Source of the DNA: Streptomyces xanthochromogenes
Lineage (GTDB): Bacteria; Actinomycetota; Actinomycetes; Streptomycetales; Streptomycetaceae
Assembly (NCBI RefSeq): GCF_014650455.1
Contig: NZ_BMUZ01000003.1
Location: 62,001 to 126,000 of the forward strand
Direction of reading: 5' to 3'
DNA length: 64,000 nucleotides
Of the stretch, positions 36,529 to 45,168 are shown piece after piece. Both the position numbers and the translations under genes were made by a program. The notes below the pieces were generated by a model. The model was not told the DNA's origin, searched no databases, and saw nothing but the letters and a program-made list of their open reading frames with translations. Numbering within the stretch: position 1 is the stretch's first letter; every line of letters starts with the position of its first letter.

Positions 36529-37182
36529 CTACTCCTTGGCGGCCGCCAGCCCGCTCAGCGCGTCGTTGATCCGGGTCTCGGTCTGGGTCTTGAGTTCGCC
36601 GCGCAACTGGACTCCGACCGCCCCCAGGATGTCGTCGGCGGTGACCGTCTTGCGGTCGACCTTGTTCGCCAGCTCGCCGGCGATGTCGGCGAGCCCGCCC
36701 ACGTAGGAGCTGGCGATGGCACTGAGCACTTGCAGGGCCGGACCCGAGGCCTGGGCCGTGTGGGCCTTGACGATCCGGCGCACCGCGCCACCGTACTCGT
36801 GGGCGGCGGAGCCGGACTTGGTCTTCTCGGTGGCGGTGGTGTCAGCGGATCCGGCCCTGTTGCGTGCCGCGCGGACCGGAGAAGCGGACCCGGACCGCAC
36901 GAGCCACTGCGCGCCGACGGCGTGCAGTTCGGTGTCGCGGTTGATCGCCGAGTTGATGGCACGGGGGCTGATCTTCTGCTTGCCGTCGTCGCGGGTCGCC
37001 TCCAAGGCGCCTTGGACGACCTCGTCCAGCAGGTACACCGCAGCTGCTGCCAGGGCCACGGTCGCGCGCTTCTCGGGGACCAGCTTGGTCTGCTGCTTGA
37101 TGGTCCGCTGGACAAGGGAGAGCTTCAACGGCGCAGCCGACTTGCCGGTGCTCGCTTCGGTGGGCGTGGAGGACGTGGTCAT
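36529..37182 (-). CDS. Doublet histone: H2A-like fold fused to H2B-like fold
   Basis: ATG 37182 after GGGGAG; 217 residues. Residues about 22-90 match histone H2A. An ungapped hand alignment of residues 49-89 with remembered H2A sequence gives about 16 of 41 identities, including Y50-L51, E54, R64-D65, K68, I71-x-P73-R74, A79-I80, D83 and E85-L86. Residues about 130-217 match H2B: VKAH, ALQVLSAI, LANKVDRKTVTADDI, AV, and GEL at 195-197, equivalent to the LPGEL that begins the H2B C-terminal helix. A Ser/Thr/Arg linker (about 91-129) joins them. A single chain could therefore fold as a pseudo-dimer that wraps or bridges DNA. The frame has normal streptomycete codon use. The fold assignment is strong; the function is inferred. 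Confidence 0.88.
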   Translation of the reverse strand: MTTSSTPTEASTGKSAAPLKLSLVQRTIKQQTKLVPEKRATVALAAAAVYLLDEVVQGALEATRDDGKQKISPRAINSAINRDTELHAVGAQWLVRSGSASPVRAARNRAGSADTTATEKTKSGSAAHEYGGAVRRIVKAHTAQASGPALQVLSAIASSYVGGLADIAGELANKVDRKTVTADDILGAVGVQLRGELKTQTETRINDALSGLAAAKE

Positions 37183-37439
37183 GGCGCAAACTCCCCTGTC
37201 TGATGCATGGCCGGGCTCCCGCCAGGGCGCGAAGAGCCGCTCGACCAGCCCAGTCTGACCCGCCGACAGAAGATCGACACCAGATTCTGAAGATCGCCTG
37301 CAACCGGGGCGGAGACCGTGTAGAGGTCCTCCAGGCGCCCCTCGGGGCGGTTTCCAAGTGCGCCCGACCAGCTCCTGCCGTCGAAGTCCTCGATCTCCTC
37401 CAAGTGCTTCCGCGGCCGTTCCTGTAGAAGCGACCTCAT
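37179..37439 (-). CDS. Possible 86-codon ORF translationally coupled to the histone gene
   Basis: ATG 37439 to a TGA that overlaps the histone ATG (ATGA at 37182-37179). The middle part (RKHLEEIEDFDGRSWSGALG and LEDLYTVSAPVAGDLQNLVS) has GC-rich third positions, but the C-terminal third does not look well conserved. No clear Shine-Dalgarno precedes it and no family is recognised. Overlap alone could be chance. Confidence 0.3.
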   Translation of the reverse strand: MRSLLQERPRKHLEEIEDFDGRSWSGALGNRPEGRLEDLYTVSAPVAGDLQNLVSIFCRRVRLGWSSGSSRPGGSPAMHQTGEFAP

Positions 37440-37869
37440 CTGCTGCCCGCGGCAACGGCCGCGCTGGGCTCCTGAGCCATCGCGCCACCCGTGCCGTCGG
37501 AATCCCGAGATCCCGACGGCACGGCGCCCCCTGCTCCCGGGCACCGGCACGGTAGTTGTGCCTGCAGTTGCACTGGTGGAACCTCACAACGGTCGAACCC
37601 GCCATAGAGAGCCGGGCTGCCGACAGCGGCCGAGAACGTGAGAACCCGGGCACACCGAGGAGGCACCGCCCGATCGCTTGTGGTCTGGCCCTTCTCCAGG
37701 CGTTCTTGGGTGACCCAAGTCGGTCCCCTCGCGGTCCGGACGCACTTCGATCGTCGGTCGCCGACAGGGGTGCGCCCGCTCGCGCCGCCCGCCGACCTGG
37801 CGGCGGAAGCCACTCCCCTTCTCCGGCCATGCCCCAGCACCGACCCCCTGGGACCGGGTACCGCTCTTG
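37440..37869. other. Intergenic, no supported gene
   Basis: 430 bp. GC-rich frames cross on both strands without start signals or recognisable domains. Confidence 0.4.
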
Positions 37870-38700
37870 TCAGGGGGTTACGTACTCGGGGTGCGACAGG
37901 TCGGCCCTTCCGGACCCGGTCGCGGCTTCGGACCCCGGTGCCGTGGAGCGCCTGCCCCGCCGGTCGGCCAGCAGGACGAAGGTGACTCCGATGACGACCC
38001 AGGCCGTGAGGACCAGGGCGGGAAGGCCGGCGCCCGCTCCGTCGAAGAAGGCATTGGTGCGCAGCAGGCTGCCGGAGGCACCGGGCGGGAGCAACTGGCC
38101 GATGGTGGCCCACCCGTTCGGGAGCCAGTGGGGGCCGGTGGCGAGGCCCGAGAGCGGGTTGCCGAGCAGCATCATGAGGGCACCCCCGAGGGCGAAGCCG
38201 CCCATGCCGAGGAGTGCCTGAAGGCCCAGCAGGGTCGTGGACATGGCCGCCATGCCGAGGATGACGCCCAGAGCGGTGAGCCCGTAGTTGCCGTCGATCG
38301 AGTGCGTACCGAATTGGAGGACGGCGGCTACGGCGGCGCCCGCTACGGCGGAGAACAGCAAGGCTCCCGTCAACCGGATCCGCAGACCCCGGTGACCGGG
38401 GAAGACGCCGCCGAGGATCAGAGCGGGGAAGATTCCACCGAAGATCATCGGCATCAGCGCGGCGGTGAGTCCCGCACCCCGGGGGTCGTCGTCGGTGAAC
38501 GGCACCAGATCGTGGACCGTGGCCTGCGTCCTGTTCTGTTCGGCGACGCCGTTTCCGAGGGCGGTGAGAGCGCCGGTGGCCGACGGGCCTCCTGCCGTGG
38601 CGGTGTAGACGTCGATTCCGTGGGCGGTGATCGCGAGGCCGCCGGCGATGTCCTTGTTCTTGACGGCCGTCTCGACGGCGTCGGAGGTCTTGTACGTGGC
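37870..38700 (-). pseudogene. 5'-truncated YhgE/Pip-like (DUF3533-type) ABC permease
   Basis: The frame reads from TYKTSDAVETAVKNKDIAGG near 38700 through four to five membrane segments (MPMIFGGIFPALILGGVF, LLFSAVAGAAVAAVL, LGVILGMAAMSTTLLGLQALLGMGGFALGGALMMLL, VLTAWVVIGVTFVLLAD) to a stop at 37870. Family members carry an N-terminal membrane anchor and about 60 further residues before the AVKN segment; these are missing. At the break the sequence switches directly into the coding strand of a TetR gene facing the other way. It probably encoded an export protein regulated by that TetR. Confidence 0.7.
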
Positions 38701-39097
38701 CGAGCGGCTCCGCGCCGCCGAGCCATCACTGACCGGAGTGCTGGACGCCTACGCGCACGCCCTGCTGCAGTCCTTCGCCGACAGCACCAATCTGTTCCCC
38801 GAGCTGCTGCGCGTACGCGGGACGAAGTCCCTGGACCGCGGCGCCCGCACCATCACAGCGGTCCACCGGCTCCTGCTCGAAGCGGCGGCTCCGTATGTGG
38901 GCGAGATCCGTCGCCGTGACCCGGAGGCGGCTCTGGACACCGCCGCCCGCGCCATCCTCGGCGCCTGTTTCCACAACTCCGTACGCCCCGACCCGATGAC
39001 CGGCGAGGCGGCCCAGCGCCGGTACGCGGACGAACTCGGCGACATGGCGATGGCGTACCTCCTGACACCCGGCCGCCGGGACAGCGCGCACGCCTGA
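38700..39097 (+). pseudogene. 5'-truncated TetR-family regulator
   Basis: From about 38702 the frame encodes only a TetR-type ligand-binding domain (LTGVLDAYAHALLQSFADST, RGARTITAVHRLLLEAAAPY, TAARAILGACFHNSVRPDPM, ADELGDMAMAYLL). The DNA-binding helix-turn-helix is absent. The upstream in-frame ATG at 38627 lies in permease antisense sequence and gives an unrelated start. Together with the permease remnant, one deletion seems to have removed both 5' ends and the shared promoter. Confidence 0.7.
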
Positions 39098-39554
39098 ACC
39101 GGTCCGGGCCACGGGCTCCGCGGTCGCCTCGGCACAGCATCGCTTCGACTCCCTTGCGCCGACCGTCGCGGCCGACGGGCCGCATTACGTCGTAAGGGAC
39201 CCGTCCTGTCGTCGCTGGCCGGCGGCAGCGCCGGAGCCAACATGCTCTGAACGGGGACCCGACCAACGCGACCGGCTTGGCGCACTCCGCCTCGGCGAGC
39301 ATGAGGGCCACGAACCCCGCGGGCGCGCCGAGCGCACGGGCCCACAGAGTGAACAGCTCATCGCTGAGCTGGCACATTGCTCGCAGGAACTACTCCGCCA
39401 CCTCGGCCTGACGCGCCACCTCCAACGGCAAGCGGTGTGAGGTTCACAGCGGGCGCGGCGCGGTCGATCAGGCGCGCAGGGTGCCTCTCCTGGATCGTTG
39501 TGACATCTGGGTGACTCACCCGCATCCCGAGTGCGCGACCGTCGTTCCCAGAGC
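39098..39554. other. Intergenic, no supported gene
   Basis: 457 bp between the TetR remnant and the secreted protein gene. Minus-strand frames here overlap the TetR remnant and look like shadows. Nothing recognisable. Confidence 0.4.
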
Positions 39555-39791
39555 ATGAAGAAGATCATTTCTGTGGCCGCGCTCGCCGTCGCGGGCCTCG
39601 CCCTCGCCGCCCCCGCCCACGCGGACAACGACGACAACTTCGGCAGCGGCGTCAGCGCCGCCAACAACTGGAACTTCTCCGCCGCTTCCGTCTGCTTCCA
39701 AGAACTCGCCGTTGTCCCCGTCGGCGGCGCCTGGAACGGCAACACCGTCAACCACTGCACCAACGGCAACGTCCTCAACCACTCGCACTAG
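39555..39791 (+). CDS. Small secreted protein
   Basis: ATG 39555 (GTG 39531 also possible) gives 78 residues. A clear Sec signal peptide, MKKIISVAALAVAGLALAAP with cleavage after AHA, leaves a mature peptide of about 55 residues rich in Asn (DNDDNFGSGVSAANNWNFSA, NHCTNGNVLNHSH). It has two Cys that could form a disulfide. The Asn-rich amphipathic composition resembles small streptomycete surface peptides, though it matches neither chaplins nor rodlins clearly. Function unknown. Confidence 0.75.
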   Translation: MKKIISVAALAVAGLALAAPAHADNDDNFGSGVSAANNWNFSAASVCFQELAVVPVGGAWNGNTVNHCTNGNVLNHSH

Positions 39792-40127
39792 CCTCACCGG
39801 GCAACAGTCGGGATCCGTTCCGTCGACGTGTGCAGTGCCCTCCTGCGGACTCGAAGCAGAGAACTCCGCAGGCGCGTACAGGCGCACCCCTTCCCCCGGA
39901 TCGGCGGACTCGCTCATGCGACAGAGCGGGTCCGCCGATACGCCGCCCACAAGGACGGCACCCCGGGGAACACTGTTTCCCGCAGCACCACACAAGGAAC
40001 GATCGACGGTGCCGTCGGGGTCGTCAGCCCGGGCGAGGTCACCGTCGGGCTCGTCAGTACCTGAAGCAGTGGCGCGACCCGGCGCTGCGAACGGACGAGC
40101 TCGTCGTTGTCTACCAGGCCATGCTCC
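39792..40127. other. Intergenic, no supported gene
   Basis: 336 bp leading into the SDR remnant. The 5' part of that SDR gene is not recognisable here, so the DNA left of about 40128 is unrelated to it. Confidence 0.4.
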
Positions 40128-40616
40128 ATCGTCCAGTTCTCCTCCATGGGCGGCCGCGTCGGCGGCTCCCCCAGCATCGCCTCGTACCAGGCGGCGAAGT
40201 TCGCGATCGACGGCTTCAGCCGGGTGCTGCGCGCGGAGACCGCCCCGTTCGGGGTCAAGGTTCTGGTCGTCGAACCGAGCGGGTTCCGCACCGACTGGGC
40301 CGGATCGTCCATGACCGTGCACGACGTGCCCGAGGGCTACGAGGACACCGTCGGCGCCATCAATCGACGCATCCGGCAGAGCACGGAGGGTCCGGCCGGG
40401 GACCCGGTCCGCGCCGCGGAGATCCTGGTGCGGATGGCCCGGCGCAGCGACATCCCCACCAATCTCGCGCTCGGCGTGATGGCATCGGAGGGGTCCATCG
40501 ACGAGAGCCGACGGCTGCTCGCCCAGGACGGGAGGTGGAGCGCGATCAGCCGTTCCGCGGACTTCGCCGAGCCCTATCCCCTCGCGTTCCCCGAGGACAC
40601 ATCCCTCGCGCGTTGA
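40128..40616 (+). pseudogene. 5'-truncated short-chain dehydrogenase/reductase
   Basis: The homologous part starts at IVQFSSMGGRVGGSPSIASY with the catalytic Ser region and the Y-x3-K motif (YQAAKFA), continuing to VKVLVVEPSGFRTDWAGSSM. The N-terminal TGxxxGxG cofactor fold and NNAG motif, about 130 residues, are missing, so NAD(P) binding would be lost. An ATG at 40107 opens the frame but is not part of the family sequence. Most likely it is a decayed gene. Confidence 0.65.
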
Positions 40617-40836
40617 TCCTCGCGCGCCCCGGCGCCCCGCCGTGGCGCCGCAGGCACGGTATTCGACGCTGACGACGCCCGGCCCCGGCTGTTTCCCCGT
40701 GCCGCGGGCCCACGGCACGTCAGGGCCGGTCGCAGCGCGGCCGACGGACTCGGCGCGAGCCGCGCTGCCCGCCTGTCCGCCCGCCCCGGCCCAGTTGATC
40801 TGGTGGGACTCGAACCGGCCGGGCAGAATCGGCCGT

Positions 40837-41148
40837 ATGTCTTCCGGCTGGCAACTCGACCACACTCCTGACGGGCACTTCGTCGTCATCGACGGGCGGA
40901 GGTGGCGAGCGACCGACCCCATGCTCCCGGAAGACGTCGCTTCCCGGCTGCGCAAGCACCTCATGGCGGCCCGGCGTGCGGTGCGCTCGGCCCTCTCCGA
41001 CGAGGACGAAGCAGCTGTACGGGCCGCCCGCGGGCGCGTGCAGCGCGCGAAGGTGGCGCTCGGGGAACGCGGCACTCCCTGGTGGGAACAGAGCGCAGCC
41101 CAGCGGCGTCGTCGCTGGGAGGACGGGCTGACCGCACTCGACGAATGA
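40837..41148 (+). CDS. Conserved actinobacterial hypothetical protein
   Basis: ATG 40837 gives 103 residues beginning MSSGWQLDHTPDGHFVVIDG and continuing RRWRATDPMLPEDVASRLRK. The charged helical C-terminus includes RVQRAKVALGERGTPWWEQS. Many actinobacterial genomes have this small protein, sometimes loosely labelled biopolymer transporter Tol, which is not supported by any transport feature here. It is soluble, with no motif of known function. Confidence 0.78.
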   Translation: MSSGWQLDHTPDGHFVVIDGRRWRATDPMLPEDVASRLRKHLMAARRAVRSALSDEDEAAVRAARGRVQRAKVALGERGTPWWEQSAAQRRRRWEDGLTALDE

Positions 41149-41428
41149 CGCGTGTGTACGCCCGCACCGGACACCCACCGCCCACATGCGTATGCGGTCC
41201 TGCTGTCCCGTCGGGGGAATCTCCACTGCGTTCCGCGCTCGTCATCCGCAGTCCGGCGCCCGCCCTGAGCAGATTGGGTAGCAGGTCGGCCTCGGCTGCA
41301 TGTTTCGCGATCAAGCGCCGGGTGACGCCGAGACGACGGTCCCCCGCGTGGACACTCTCGACCGCCGCACCGGAGCGTGACGCGGATATTGCGATGCGCC
41401 GCCCGCCCGCACATGAAAGCCTCCTACT

Positions 41429-42310
41429 GTGCCGAACGTCGATGTGTCTCCCGGGTTGTCCCTCGCGTACGAGAGTTTCGGACACCCCGGGGAGCCCGCT
41501 GTCCTGCTGGTGATGGGCTTCGGGACGCAGATGCTCGGCTGGCACGAGGACTTCTGCCGGGCACTGGCAGACCGGGGCCGCTACGTGATCCGCTACGACA
41601 ACCGGGACTGCGGTCTGTCCACCAAGTTCGACGATCACCCCGTCGACATGGGCGAGTTCATCGCCGCCGTGAGCTCGGGCGACATCCCCGCCGCCCTCGA
41701 GATGGTGCCCTACCGGCTCGACGACATGGCCGACGACGGCTTCGGTCTGCTCACCGCGCTCGGCATCGAACGCGCCCATGTGGTCGGCGCCTCGATGGGA
41801 GGCATGATCGCCCAGGCCATGGCCATTCGCTCTCCGGAGCGGGTCCTGACTCTGACCTCCATGATGTCCTCCACCGGTGAGAGCGAATACGGCGGGCCCA
41901 GCCCGGAGGCTCAAGCCGTGCTCTTCAGCCCCAGGCCAACGGACCGCGACGGATATGTCGCGGCGGCGGACCGGGAGCTGGTCTGGGCTTCCAAGCGATA
42001 CGGTGACGCCGCCGCGCTGCGTGAGCTGGCCGCTGCCGGCTACGACCGCGCCTACTACCCGGCGGGGATCGGCCGACAACTGGGGGCGATGATCCTCAGC
42101 GGTTCACGCGCGGACGCGCTCCGCGAAGTCCGGGTGCCGACGCTGGTGATCCACGGCTTGGACGACACACTGATCGACCCCAGCGGCGGAAAGCGCACGG
42201 CCGAACTGGTGCCCGGGGCCGCACTCCGGCTGATTCCGGACATGGGCCACGACCGGCCACGCGAACTCTGGCCCCAACTCCTCGACTTGGTGGCGGCACA
42301 TACCGGCTGA
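41429..42310 (+). CDS. Alpha/beta hydrolase
   Basis: GTG 41429; 293 residues. Nucleophile elbow VVGASMGGMIAQ (Ser), acid in IHGLDDTLIDPSGG, and base His in PDMGHDRP, with the oxyanion region LVMGFGTQMLGWHEDFCRAL. The overall pattern resembles actinobacterial esterase/haloperoxidase-like hydrolases and aclacinomycin-methylesterase-like enzymes. All triad residues are present. Substrate unknown. It is monocistronic, with two large palindromes downstream. Confidence 0.9.
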   Translation: MPNVDVSPGLSLAYESFGHPGEPAVLLVMGFGTQMLGWHEDFCRALADRGRYVIRYDNRDCGLSTKFDDHPVDMGEFIAAVSSGDIPAALEMVPYRLDDMADDGFGLLTALGIERAHVVGASMGGMIAQAMAIRSPERVLTLTSMMSSTGESEYGGPSPEAQAVLFSPRPTDRDGYVAAADRELVWASKRYGDAAALRELAAAGYDRAYYPAGIGRQLGAMILSGSRADALREVRVPTLVIHGLDDTLIDPSGGKRTAELVPGAALRLIPDMGHDRPRELWPQLLDLVAAHTG

Positions 42311-42557
42311 CCGGATGCGTAGGCAGCAGCCGCTGCCGCCCATCCGCGACCGCGCCGTCATCGGGCCTTGCACCGACTGACATGCGGCGCTGTCGCTGCC
42401 ATGGACGTCCGACCTCGGCAACAGCAAGACCTCCGACAGGGGCGGGCTCACGCAGGCGCCCGCCTCCTGCCGCGGTGGATCGGCGTGCGCGCAGCGGTCG
42501 ATGGAGCGCCTGTGGCCCACCCACGTCGCGATGATCGCGGCCGCGGTGGACAGGGCG

Positions 42558-42593
42558 GTCTCCTCGGGCGTACGGGCGTACGCCCGAGGAGAC
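42558..42593. repeat. Perfect 17-bp inverted repeat
   Basis: GTCTCCTCGGGCGTACG (42558-42574), two bases, then its exact complement (42577-42593). It would form a very stable hairpin or cruciform with almost no loop. It lies in the 414-bp gap between convergent hydrolase and secDF genes and may terminate transcription. The rest of 42311-42557 holds no gene. Confidence 0.7.
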
Positions 42594-42620
42594 AGAAGTG
42601 CCGCATCCCGGGCATCGTGC

Positions 42621-42678
42621 CGACCGGGCCTCCACGGAGCGGAGCCGCGGTTGTATGAGCTCCGTGGAGGTCCGGTCG
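42621..42678. terminator. 20-bp inverted repeat, probable terminator
   Basis: CGACCGGGCCTCCACGGAGC (42621-42640) pairs with GCTCCGTGGAGGTCCGGTCG (42659-42678) with one G-T type mismatch and an 18-base loop. It lies 27 bp after the previous palindrome and 46 bp before the secDF stop. Confidence 0.65.
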
Positions 42679-42724
42679 GTCTGTGATTGAGGCTGCCCTC
42701 GGACTCAGGACCGTCCTTGCGGCC

Positions 42725-45070
42725 TCACACGACCGCCCCCGTACCCCTCCCCTGCTTCCTCCGCGCCTCCAACGGGCTTGCCCTGTCAGGGATTTGCTCA
42801 GCGTCGCGACGGCCCCGTGCCGGTGGTGTCGGGTTGCGGTGTTCCAGGGCTATCGCGATCGGGACCGCGGTGAAGACGGTCGAGGCGGTGCCGACCAGGA
42901 CGCCCGCGATCAGTGCCACGGAGAAGTCCGCCAGCGAGTCGCCGCCCAGTACCGCCAGTGCGGTCAGGATGAACAGGGCTCCCATGCCGGTGTTCACCGT
43001 GCGCGGGAGTGTCTGGACCACCGCATGGTTGGCCGTCTTCTCCAGGTTGCCTCGCGGGTCTCGGCGGCGCGCTTCTCGGACGCGGTCGAAGACGACCACC
43101 GTGTCGTTCACGGAGTAGCCGATCACCGTGAGCAGCGCGGCAAGGAAGACGCTGTCCACCGGCCTGCCCAGCCAGGCGAACAGGCCCACCACGATGAGGA
43201 CATCGTGGACCATCGCGGAGACCGCCGCTGCCGCCAGGGTCCACCGGAACCGCACGCTGAGGTAGATCAGTTGCGCGGCCACGGCGATGCCCAGGGCCAG
43301 GAGCGCCTTGTGGCGCAGTTCGCTGCCGAGGCTCGGGCCGATCTGTTCGTCACGCTCTACCGTGACGGTTCCGCCGGGCCTCTCCAAGGCCGCCTTGACG
43401 CGCTGCTGTTCGTCGTCGGTGAGCTTCCCCGTGCGTACGGTGATGTCGCCGTCGCCTGACTCCTGCACCACCGCACGCGGGAACCCGGCGTCGGACACGG
43501 CGTTGCGGGCCGTGTCCGCGTCAACGGACCTGCTGGTGCTGTACTCGACGAGGCGTCCGCCGGTGAACTCCACGCCGAAGTCCAGGCCGCGAATGAAGAT
43601 TCCCGCGACGGCCACCGCCACCAGGAGTGCGCTCGCGCCGAGCCAGCGGCGACGGTGGCGAACCAGGTTCGGGTTGCGGCGGGACAGCCATGTGCGGACT
43701 CGGCCCGTCGAGGCGATGCCCGTCAGACCGGGGCGCTTGCGTACGAAACTGCGGGCGACTGCGAACTCTGCGAGCACGCGGGTGATCACGAGCGCCGTGA
43801 GCATCGATGCCAGGACGCCGATGCACAGGGTGACCCCGAAGCCCTTGACCGGGCCCGTAGCGAGGAAGAACAGCAATCCCGCGGCGAGCAGCGTCGTCAC
43901 GTTGGAGTCGATCACCGCGCTCCATGCCTTGGCGAAGCCGGTCTTCACCGGTTTCGCCAAGTCCTTGGAACGGGCGCCCAGGTATTCCTCCCTGGCCCGT
44001 TCGAAGACCAGGACGTTCGCGTCCACAGCCATGCCGATCGCCAGGACGAATCCGGCGAGCCCCGGCAGCGTGAGCGTCGCGCCGAGCGCCACCAGAGCGG
44101 CGTAGGAGATGAGGCCGTACAACGCGAGGGCCAAGGCGGCGAGCGCGCCAAGGATCCGGTAGACGACGGTGATGAACAGTGCGGTCAGGGCGATGCCGAT
44201 GAGCGCGGCCTTGGCGCTCGCCTCCAATGCGTCGGCGCCGAGCGTCGGGCCGACTGTGCGCTGCTCCACTACGTCGAGGGGCACCGGCAGCGCGCCGCCC
44301 TTCACGAGCGCCGCCAGCTCGCGTGCCTCGGCCCGGCCGAAGCCGCCGCTGATCTGCGTGGAGCCGCCGGTGATGCCGGTTCCGCACACCACGTCCGCGG
44401 TGACGCCGGGCGCCGAGATGATCTTGTTGTCGAGGGTGATGGCGATGCGGCGTTCCGGAGCGCCCTGAGGCGCGCAGGCCGCGGCCGAGGTGATCTTCGC
44501 CCAGGTGTCGCCCGCGTCCTTGCGGAAATCGAGGGTGACCATCCAGCCGCTGAGCGACTGTTGGTCGAGGAGAGCCTTGGCGTCCTCGACTCCCTCGCCG
44601 GTGAGGGCGGTGGGGCCGAGCTTCAGGTAGTTGCCCGGCCTCTCCGGGTCGGGCAGGGTGCGCGATCCGTCGGCCTCGGGCTTCGCGGAGCCCTTGTCGG
44701 CCGTCGCCGCCGTCACCGGGTGGACCGTGAGCTGCGCGGTGCGGCCGATGACCTCGGCGGCCTTGCGCGGGTCCTGCACTCCGGGCAGTTCGACGATGAT
44801 GCGTTTCTTCCCGGAGCGGGCGATGCCGGGTTCGGAGACGCCGAGGGCGTCGACGCGCTGTCTGAGGACCTCCAGAGTGCGGTCGGTGGCTGCGGCGTCA
44901 GCCTTGGCGGTGGGTGAGTCCCGTGTTTCCAGGACGATTTGGGTGCCGCCGCGCAGATCGAGGCCGAGACGGGCGGATTGGGTGAGGGCGATGTAGAGGG
45001 ACAGCGCGACGGCTGCCAGCGCGATGACCGCCCTCCACAGGGGTGGGCGGGACAAGGGTGCGCGAGACAT
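42725..45070 (-). CDS. secDF: SecD-SecF fusion, protein translocation subunit
   Basis: This 781-residue protein uses the proton gradient to complete Sec export from the outer face. The SecD half (about 1-430) starts LWRAVIALAAVALSLYIALTQ, has LGLDLRGGTQIVLE and the P1-head segment, and TM4-6 with GFVLAIGMAVDANVLVFERAREE. The SecF half (about 460-760) has FIRGLDFGVEFTGGRLVEY and VIGYSVNDTVVVFDRVREA. Both halves keep the conserved D-N/D-T proton-relay region. Streptomycetes usually also have separate secD and secF genes, so this is likely an additional copy. A basic tail of 25 residues ends the protein. Confidence 0.95.
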   Translation of the reverse strand: MSRAPLSRPPLWRAVIALAAVALSLYIALTQSARLGLDLRGGTQIVLETRDSPTAKADAAATDRTLEVLRQRVDALGVSEPGIARSGKKRIIVELPGVQDPRKAAEVIGRTAQLTVHPVTAATADKGSAKPEADGSRTLPDPERPGNYLKLGPTALTGEGVEDAKALLDQQSLSGWMVTLDFRKDAGDTWAKITSAAACAPQGAPERRIAITLDNKIISAPGVTADVVCGTGITGGSTQISGGFGRAEARELAALVKGGALPVPLDVVEQRTVGPTLGADALEASAKAALIGIALTALFITVVYRILGALAALALALYGLISYAALVALGATLTLPGLAGFVLAIGMAVDANVLVFERAREEYLGARSKDLAKPVKTGFAKAWSAVIDSNVTTLLAAGLLFFLATGPVKGFGVTLCIGVLASMLTALVITRVLAEFAVARSFVRKRPGLTGIASTGRVRTWLSRRNPNLVRHRRRWLGASALLVAVAVAGIFIRGLDFGVEFTGGRLVEYSTSRSVDADTARNAVSDAGFPRAVVQESGDGDITVRTGKLTDDEQQRVKAALERPGGTVTVERDEQIGPSLGSELRHKALLALGIAVAAQLIYLSVRFRWTLAAAAVSAMVHDVLIVVGLFAWLGRPVDSVFLAALLTVIGYSVNDTVVVFDRVREARRRDPRGNLEKTANHAVVQTLPRTVNTGMGALFILTALAVLGGDSLADFSVALIAGVLVGTASTVFTAVPIAIALEHRNPTPPARGRRDAEQIPDRASPLEARRKQGRGTGAVV

Positions 45071-45168
45071 GCGTACTCCACGATGAGGGCAGGACGGAGG
45101 GACGCGTGACCGGCCCCGCGCGGGTGCGCCGGGTCAGAGGGGTCAGGCGTCGATGACGGTCTGCGTGC

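Noticed and set aside
40795..40816. Minus-strand GGTTCGAGTCCCACCAGATC, resembling the 3' end of a tRNA (possible attachment site)
   Set aside because: The bases before TTCGAGT do not pair with CCCAC to make a T-stem, and no other tRNA arms are present. At most a tiny remnant.
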